A DNA stretch of 64,000 nt, from the NCBI GenBank assembly GCA_900540475.1, contig UQGG01000023.1, positions 55,713 to 119,712 of the forward strand. The letters are read 5' to 3'. The notes under the pieces were generated by a model that was given only the letters and a program-made list of their open reading frames with translations, was not told the DNA's origin and made no database searches. The DNA is from an uncultured Robinsoniella sp. Its GTDB lineage: Bacteria; Bacillota; Clostridia; Lachnospirales; Lachnospiraceae. Shown in pieces: positions 58,806 to 64,000 of this stretch (position 1 is its first letter; each line of letters opens with the position of its first letter). Position numbers and translations under genes: made by a program.

Positions 58806-60135
58806 ATACCGCATATCGATATACTTCCCGCTTTCTGCGAAAGAAGAAGCAGGATATAAATACTGTAAAGCACTCGGCCAAAGGTACTGCCATCCATACC
58901 CCGTCCACACCTATGATATAAGGCAGAATTAAAATGCAGCCCACGATAAATCCAAATGTACGCATAAAGGAAATCGCCGCGGATATTTTACCGTTGGAAA
59001 ATGCAGTAAACATACCGGATGCAAAAATATTCATTCCAGCAAACAAATAGTTAAAGGAAAACAGAAAGAATCCTCTTCTGGCTATTTCATAGGTCGCTGA
59101 TGTACGTGGTGTAAATATTTCTACGATTACAGGCGCACCCGCCAGTGCGATTATGGTGATTACAACAGCGGACACCGCCACAAAGCGGGTACAGATTTTA
59201 TATATCCGCTGTAATAAAGCCACATTTCCGCTTCCATAGTTGAAACTGAACACTGGAGCAACACCAATGGTAAAGCCCAGATATAATGCATTAAACAAGA
59301 ATTGTCCGTATAGGACTATGGTAATTGCAGCAACACCATTTTCCCCCAGAAACCGCAACATAATAACATTAAACAAAAAGGTAACAATTGCCGTAGACAG
59401 ATTCGTAACCATCTCCGAGGAGCCATTCAGACAACTCTCTTTTAATACGGAGAAATCCATTTTAGGCTTTACAAAGAATAATTCTCTTCTTATTTTCCAA
59501 AAATAAATAAGACCTGCCACAGCAGGGATTGCCTGACCCATTCCCGTCGCCAGTGCAGCTCCGCCGATTCCCATCTGCAGCGGTCCCATAAAAACATAAT
59601 CCAGTACTGCATTGGCAATTCCTCCAAGCAATGTCAGACCCAGTCCAATCATGGGCTTGCCCGCAGTCACAAAAAAAGACTGGAACAACAGTTGAAGTAC
59701 ACATGCCGGTGCGAATACAAGAAGCATCTGCAGGTAAGAAATACTGTTTCCCATTATTTTATCCGTAGCTCCCAGCATTTTCACCAGCGGCTCTATAAAA
59801 AGGTTCCCCGCCACTAAGGACAGAATGCCGAAGATCAGCCCGGACACTATAATTAAAGTAAAATTCTGTCTGGCTTCCTCCGGTTTCTTCTCCCCCATTT
59901 TTCTGGCTATAATTGCACTGCCTCCGGTAGCCAGCATAACACCAACCGCTATAAGAATATTCACAGCAGGATAAACAATGTTTGTTGCTGAAAGAGCATC
60001 ACTTCCAAGAAGCCTGGATATAAAGACACCATCTACAATCGTATACAGGGACATAAATACCATCATTACCATAGTAGGCAGTGCAAATCTGAGCAGAGAA
60101 ACAAAATTAAAATCTTTCGTAATCGAATTTTTCAT
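58804..60135 (-). CDS. MATE-family multidrug efflux pump (MepA-like)
   Basis: A protein of about 443 residues with twelve membrane helices. FALPTMVMMVFMSLYTIVDG and VFISRLLGSDALSATNIVYP mark the start of the first half, and MLRFLGENGVAAITIVLYGQ the second. It expels cationic compounds in exchange for Na+ or H+. AGAGGTGTAATATC precedes the ATG at 60135; the frame opens 16 codons further up without a ribosome site. It is transcribed divergently from a MerR regulator, with a 19-bp-spacer promoter between them. Confidence 0.93.
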   Translation of the reverse strand: MKNSITKDFNFVSLLRFALPTMVMMVFMSLYTIVDGVFISRLLGSDALSATNIVYPAVNILIAVGVMLATGGSAIIARKMGEKKPEEARQNFTLIIVSGLIFGILSLVAGNLFIEPLVKMLGATDKIMGNSISYLQMLLVFAPACVLQLLFQSFFVTAGKPMIGLGLTLLGGIANAVLDYVFMGPLQMGIGGAALATGMGQAIPAVAGLIYFWKIRRELFFVKPKMDFSVLKESCLNGSSEMVTNLSTAIVTFLFNVIMLRFLGENGVAAITIVLYGQFLFNALYLGFTIGVAPVFSFNYGSGNVALLQRIYKICTRFVAVSAVVITIIALAGAPVIVEIFTPRTSATYEIARRGFFLFSFNYLFAGMNIFASGMFTAFSNGKISAAISFMRTFGFIVGCILILPYIIGVDGVWMAVPLAECFTVFISCFFFRRKREVYRYAV

Positions 60136-60178
60136 GATATTACACCTCTTTTTATTGCATTTTAACACTTTCTTTACT

Positions 60179-60209
60179 ATCATAAGGTATAGGGTAACCC
60201 TATAGTCAA
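60179..60209 (-). promoter_or_regulatory. MerR-type promoter and operator of the MATE gene
   Basis: On the minus strand TTGACT, 19 bases, TATGAT. The over-long spacer contains a perfect 8-1-8 palindrome (60188-60204, TATAGGGT-A-ACCCTATA), the defining architecture of MerR-activated promoters. Confidence 0.85.
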
Positions 60210-60267
60210 GATTTTTTTATATAAACCCGGAAACCATATAAATATGACTCTTAAAAAGGAAAATTCT

Positions 60268-61095
60268 ATGATAAACAAAGATCTATATCTCACAACAGGG
60301 GAATTTGCAAAACTTGCAGGCGTCACAAAGCATACTTTATTTCATTATGATAAGATTGGTCTTTTTTCACCTGAAATAAAACTGGACAACGAATACCGGT
60401 ACTACTCTATTTCCCAGCTGGATGTGTTTGATGTCATCTGGAATCTGAAGGAACTGGATATGCCTCTGTCCGACATCAAAAGCTACTTGGACCATAAAAG
60501 TCCCCGGGCATTGATCACACTTCTGGAAGAAGAGGAAAAAATAATTGACCGGAAGCTGGCAAAGCTTAAAAAGACCAAGAAATGGCTGCAGTTTAAATCA
60601 GATTTTATCCAAAAGGCTCTTCAAAAAGATTTCTCCAGGATCGAGTTATCCAAAATGGAACCCCAGTACTATATTCTTACCCATACTTCCTCTTCCAATG
60701 ACAAAGAACTGGCGAAAAAAATTGGAGAACTGGTGAATCTGGGCGAAAAGCTGGGGATTAAAAGTCCTTATGGCATTGGTTTTCTGCAATATGGAACCAA
60801 GATCCACCAGGACATATACAACGATTACCGCCATATTTACCTGCTCCTGGATGCACCCCCAAAAGGAGTTTCTTATACTCTGAAGCCAGGAGGAAGATAT
60901 TTATACGGTTATCATCAGGGCAGCTGGAAGCAGATCGGAGAAACATACCAGCGGATGCTCGCTTATGCCAGAGAGCATGCACTTGAATTAGATGACCTCT
61001 TTTTTGAAGATTATCTTCTGGATGAACTTACCGTAAACGGTCCGGACAATTATGTAATTCAGATTACCGTTTTCGTAAAAGAAAAGAGCCTCTGA
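60268..61095 (+). CDS. MerR-family regulator with GyrI-like effector domain
   Basis: A protein of about 275 residues. The N-terminal winged helix (LTTGEFAKLAGVTKHTLFHY, DKIGLFSPEIKLDNEYRYYS) is typical MerR. A dimer coiled coil (LLEEEEKIIDRKLAKLKKTK) follows, then about 150 residues resembling GyrI/BmrR-type ligand-binding domains (PKGVSYTLKPGGRYLYGYHQ). It probably binds a toxic drug and untwists the 19-bp-spacer promoter of the MATE pump. AAGGAAAATTCT lies before the ATG at 60268; the frame extends 8 codons further upstream. Confidence 0.92.
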   Translation: MINKDLYLTTGEFAKLAGVTKHTLFHYDKIGLFSPEIKLDNEYRYYSISQLDVFDVIWNLKELDMPLSDIKSYLDHKSPRALITLLEEEEKIIDRKLAKLKKTKKWLQFKSDFIQKALQKDFSRIELSKMEPQYYILTHTSSSNDKELAKKIGELVNLGEKLGIKSPYGIGFLQYGTKIHQDIYNDYRHIYLLLDAPPKGVSYTLKPGGRYLYGYHQGSWKQIGETYQRMLAYAREHALELDDLFFEDYLLDELTVNGPDNYVIQITVFVKEKSL

Positions 61096-61121
61096 GGGCT
61101 CTGCATAAAGCTTTTCAGAAA

Positions 61122-61152
61122 CAAAAGGCATGGATCAGCTCCATGCCTTTTG
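61122..61152. terminator. Bidirectional terminator after the MerR gene
   Basis: CAAAAGGCATGGA pairs perfectly with TCCATGCCTTTTG around a 5-base loop between convergent genes. A smaller hairpin (AGAGCC/GGCTCT) sits over the MerR stop codon just before it. Confidence 0.88.
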
Positions 61153-61170
61153 CAAATTATACTAATTTCT

Positions 61171-61422
61171 TTAGACCTCACTCTCTCTAGTTTCCATATA
61201 AGCCAGAATCTCTGAGTAAGTATGAACATTGTTTTTCTTTTTCAGCCTCTCTGCCTGAACAGCCGACACAAGCATGACCATTCCAAACAGAAACGTAATT
61301 AATAATCCTTTGGTACCCAAAAATCTGACTGCGGGACCTATAGACAGGGGCATCAGTACCATACCCGCAATCATACCTTTCCCCCAGAAAATCATTTTAT
61401 TGCCTGCTATTTCATTTTTCAT
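61171..61422 (-). CDS. Small two-helix membrane protein of unknown function
   Basis: 83 residues from MKNEIAGNKMIFWGKGMIAG. Two hydrophobic segments (MIAGMVLMPLSIGPAVRFLG and GLLITFLFGMVMLVSAVQAE) are followed by a charged tail. The frame stays open another 45 codons to 61557, but that part is low in family-like features; GGAGATGTGG precedes the ATG at 61422. No family is recognised. Confidence 0.55.
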   Translation of the reverse strand: MKNEIAGNKMIFWGKGMIAGMVLMPLSIGPAVRFLGTKGLLITFLFGMVMLVSAVQAERLKKKNNVHTYSEILAYMETRESEV

Positions 61423-61607
61423 CCTATCCACATCTCCATTCTCTATTTTGGATGCAGGTAACGAAACACTCCGCTTCGTTTTGCCTCCTGATGCAGATAT
61501 TAAATGAACAAGTGAAATATTTCTATCAAATCCTTTTAACATTGGCACGAAATCCATTGTAAAAGTTCTTTTACATGCCTCTCAGACCGCATAAATACCG
61601 GGTTGTA

Positions 61608-61955
61608 TCAGCTTTCTTCTTTCTTGCTGATGTGAAGATCATATTCCTTTTCTTCATTTTTAATTTCCCAGTGAATCAAAAATGTCAGGATCGCTCTGAG
61701 CGCAATGATTCCTGCTACCAGCACAATTTCTGAAATCTGGCGAACCACTACCGTTCTGAGAATTTCACTGCCCAGCTTAAATTCTAATCCCATCGCCAGC
61801 CCTTTTGCCAGCCTAAGGCGGGTCTCCGGTTTCCTCCTGATATAATTTATAATACCCTCGATACCGGTAAATGCAATCACACCCACCCCAATATACTCAA
61901 AGAGCAGCACCGCAAGGTTTACGATAGACACCAATGTGCTTTCCAAAAATTCCAT
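61608..61955 (-). CDS. DUF1622 family membrane protein
   Basis: 115 residues and three membrane helices (IVNLAVLLFEYIGVGVIAFT, ISEIVLVAGIIALRAILTFL and a shorter one). The RLRLAKGLAMGLEFKLGSEI core followed by LRTVVVRQISE is the DUF1622 signature. The function is unknown. AAAGGATAAGAGACA precedes the ATG. It lies between the anchored extracellular protein gene and the small membrane protein gene on the same strand. Confidence 0.85.
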   Translation of the reverse strand: MEFLESTLVSIVNLAVLLFEYIGVGVIAFTGIEGIINYIRRKPETRLRLAKGLAMGLEFKLGSEILRTVVVRQISEIVLVAGIIALRAILTFLIHWEIKNEEKEYDLHISKKEES

Positions 61956-62014
61956 TGTCTCTTATCCTTTCAGCTTTTATCTGTCCCCGTAAATCATTTC
62001 TAAAACTGCATGAA

Positions 62015-62971
62015 TTAGTTTTTACTCTTTGTTACAAAACCATATTCTACCGTACCATTGTCCCATTTGGCGGTAACCTGGTAGGTATAACCTGCTTCTG
62101 CTGAAGGGATATAGAGTGCGCCGTCCTTCTCTTTTAATTCAACCTTTTCGCCTTCCGGTACGTCACTGCCTTCGCTGTACTGCTTCTGTACGTCCTCGGT
62201 CCATCGAATCACTTCTACACTGACTGGTTCTTTTGTAAAGTCCAGCTTCACGTCAGTAGGTTCATTTAACGTAAGATCGTTGATTTCCTTCCAGCCCAGA
62301 ACAGGTGAAATGTCGGTCTTGGCTGTGTCTGTGGTACCGTCTTCTTTTTCATAGCTCCATTCATAGCCGCCTCTGGTAATTGCCGCAGATACGATTGCTT
62401 CCGGCTGGCTGTACTCCGCTGAAAGGTATGGCGGTTCCGCAGGATCAGGCTCCTGGTATATCTGGTCAATCAATTCGTTATACTGGTCCGCATCTTCCGG
62501 TTTTCCGGTCTGGTCAAGTACTATTTTCGTCACACCCGGATATTGTCCTGGATAAGACTGCAGCATAATTCCATTGCCATAAATCTTCAGGATATTTCCT
62601 CTTGCCAGATCTTTCTGCTCAAGCTGTTTACCGTCTTTGTCAACCAGTCCCCCTTCAGGAATCGGTGCTGTAAAAAGTGTTCCGTTTTTTGTATCAATAA
62701 AAATAAAGTTATCCTCGCCATAGGTAAGATACATGGCTGTAATTGCATTTTCTTCTGAGTTTTCGGATGATCCCTCTGTTTTTTCTTCCGTAGGACTTGT
62801 GGTACTTTCTGTTTTTTGTTCCGTCTGTGTCTCTGACGTCTGTTCCGTTTTACTCACTTTATCTTCAGAATTATTTTTCTTTTTTCCTGTCACCACTACC
62901 ACCGCAATTATTGCGATTACAACGAGCACTACAACTCCGGCAATGATATACTTCATGTTTTTATTTTTCAT
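62015..62971 (-). CDS. Membrane-anchored extracellular protein of unknown function
   Basis: 318 residues. One N-terminal membrane helix (YIIAGVVVLVVIAIIAVVVV) has no cleavage site or lipobox. A Ser/Thr/Glu/Lys-rich linker (about 30-75) follows, then a globular domain (about 78-315) with ITAMYLTYGEDNFIFIDTKN and a C-terminal beta-rich part ending AGYTYQVTAKWDNGTVEYGF. AAAGGAG lies 9 bases before the ATG. I do not recognise the family. The anchor-linker-domain layout suggests a surface-exposed protein. Confidence 0.75.
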   Translation of the reverse strand: MKNKNMKYIIAGVVVLVVIAIIAVVVVTGKKKNNSEDKVSKTEQTSETQTEQKTESTTSPTEEKTEGSSENSEENAITAMYLTYGEDNFIFIDTKNGTLFTAPIPEGGLVDKDGKQLEQKDLARGNILKIYGNGIMLQSYPGQYPGVTKIVLDQTGKPEDADQYNELIDQIYQEPDPAEPPYLSAEYSQPEAIVSAAITRGGYEWSYEKEDGTTDTAKTDISPVLGWKEINDLTLNEPTDVKLDFTKEPVSVEVIRWTEDVQKQYSEGSDVPEGEKVELKEKDGALYIPSAEAGYTYQVTAKWDNGTVEYGFVTKSKN

Positions 62972-63095
62972 GTTCGTTTTCTCCTTTACTCTGATTATGA
63001 ACAGTATCAGTTAATATCATACTATATTACACGATATTTATAAAGAAGAATTACATTTTTAACAAAATAAACTTATAAATTCAGAAAATAGGGCA

Positions 63096-64000
63096 TTATT
63101 CTTTTCTGCCCATTAGCTGGTCAAACATTTCAGCGCAGCGAATTGTCATTTCATGAGGCGCTGTCTTGCTCTGCACCTCACCCCGTCTCACGCAGTCAAC
63201 CATCTCCTGTATTTCAAAGACAAATCCGTTTTCCGTCTGATCCTGAAAGTGCACCGGTTCCTCCTGGTCACGGTAAAGGGTGCATTCCTGACCGTAATGT
63301 ACCAGTGGAATCACGATTTTGCCCTCCGTTCCATAAAATACCGCATCATCGTTAAGTCTGGCTGCTATGCTTGCATGCATATTCGCAATACAGTTGTCGT
63401 ATAAAATGGATATCTGTTCCGTCTTATCCACTCCTGTCTCAGACCGAATCATATATGTATGCATATCCCGAATGGGACGATCCAGAAAATAGGTCATCAG
63501 CTCAAAGCAATAGACCGTCACGTCCGTTGCCGCACCGCCAGCCAGTTCCGGGTTGTTAAAGCGGTTCTTGGGATCATTGCCTGCCGGGAATCCTATGTTA
63601 ATTTCCGCCAGTTCCACATTGCCGATCTTCCCCTCTTCCAGCCATTGTTTTGCAGTTATGTTATGGGGCAGAAATCTGGACCACATGCCCTCCATAACAA
63701 ATACCCCCAGCTCTTTAGACCTTCGAAAAACTTCCCCTGCCTCTTTTGCATTTACCAGCATTGCCTTCTCACAAAGCACTGGTTTTTTATAATCCAGACA
63801 GAGCATAGTAAGTTCAAAATGATAATTAGGCGTTGTGGCAATATAGACTCCATCCGGGTCAGCTTCCTTTAACATCTGTTCGTAACTGTCATATGCCTGT
63901 TCCACATGATTCTTCTTGGCAAACTGCTCTGCCCGGTCCAGACTTTTACTGGCTAACGCCCCCACCTCCCTACTCGTAAAACGGCTAACCAAACACCATA
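63096..64000 (-). CDS. Gfo/Idh/MocA-family oxidoreductase, N-terminus outside the window
   Basis: About 300 codons are visible to the window edge. The first Rossmann strand and glycine motif are missing; the frame continues open to base 64000 without a convincing start. VGALASKSLDRAEQFAKKNH, PDGVYIATTPNYHFELTMLC and the substrate-side Lys in KPVLCEKAMLVNAKEAGEVF are typical. The C-terminal domain (VELAEINIGFPAGNDPKNRF, GGAATDVTVYCFELMTYFLD) is complete. Members oxidise or reduce sugars or polyols with NAD(P); the substrate is unknown. It is followed by about 120 bases of AT-rich spacer. Confidence 0.9.
   Translation of the reverse strand, partial: WCLVSRFTSREVGALASKSLDRAEQFAKKNHVEQAYDSYEQMLKEADPDGVYIATTPNYHFELTMLCLDYKKPVLCEKAMLVNAKEAGEVFRRSKELGVFVMEGMWSRFLPHNITAKQWLEEGKIGNVELAEINIGFPAGNDPKNRFNNPELAGGAATDVTVYCFELMTYFLDRPIRDMHTYMIRSETGVDKTEQISILYDNCIANMHASIAARLNDDAVFYGTEGKIVIPLVHYGQECTLYRDQEEPVHFQDQTENGFVFEIQEMVDCVRRGEVQSKTAPHEMTIRCAEMFDQLMGRKE

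Noticed and set aside
61423..61557. N-terminal extension of the small membrane protein
   Set aside because: No ribosome site at the far ATG and the 45 residues contain an inverted repeat rather than protein-like features; the ATG at 61422 is better placed.

Overview
The window looks like chromosomal DNA of a Gram-positive anaerobe of the Clostridia, most likely a gut Lachnospiraceae. Reasons: strong AGGAGG-type ribosome sites before almost every gene, sigma-A-type promoters, a SAM-I riboswitch before metK, a complete atp operon with atpZ/atpI-type leader genes followed by ywmB, many AraC, YesM/YesN and CUT1/CUT2 sugar-uptake systems, and host- or plant-glycan hydrolases. No phage, insertion sequence, CRISPR array, tRNA or rRNA was seen. 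The species is not determined.

Layout. 1-8450 (mostly minus strand): a partial gene at the edge, a GH3 glycosidase with its AraC regulator, an M29 aminopeptidase, and a two-gene operon of an unknown membrane-anchored protein and a methyltransferase. 8588-11325: an unusual methionine-rich repeat protein and ywmB. 11383-18609: the ATP synthase operon atpZ-atpI-atpBEFHAGDC, whose c subunit carries a sodium-binding signature. 18838-31491: a glycan locus with a GH2 enzyme, a GH88 unsaturated uronyl hydrolase, two paralogous lipoprotein binding proteins, one pair of LplB/LplC-type permeases and a membrane-bound AraC regulator. A shared direct-repeat motif lies before the regulator, the transporter operon and the GH2 gene.

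31492-46931: a probable L-fucose locus with a 2029-residue secreted GH29 alpha-L-fucosidase, a FucU mutarotase, an ABC transporter of the ribose type, and a membrane-anchored binding protein encoded with a LytS/YesM kinase and a YesN regulator (a three-component sugar sensor). 46976-50208: AI-2E family permease, RluA pseudouridine synthase and a Na+/Ca2+ exchanger-family protein. 50207-55605: a GntR-controlled ABC exporter and an OmpR-type two-component system. 55655-57170: metK with a SAM riboswitch. 57406-57780: a type I toxin-antitoxin module with a 34-residue holin-like toxin and an antisense RNA. 57847-58629: an orphan PduB-type microcompartment shell protein. 58768-61152: a MATE pump and divergent MerR regulator around a textbook 19-bp-spacer promoter. 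61171-64000: small membrane proteins, an anchored extracellular protein and a partial Gfo/Idh/MocA oxidoreductase.

How the parts fit. Two adjacent sugar-scavenging systems each pair hydrolases with an ABC importer and a membrane-spanning sensor or regulator. The fucose system probably releases L-fucose outside the cell, senses it with the three-component system, imports it and equilibrates its anomers with FucU. Two families of dispersed structured intergenic repeats also occur; one family shows compensatory base changes between its copies.
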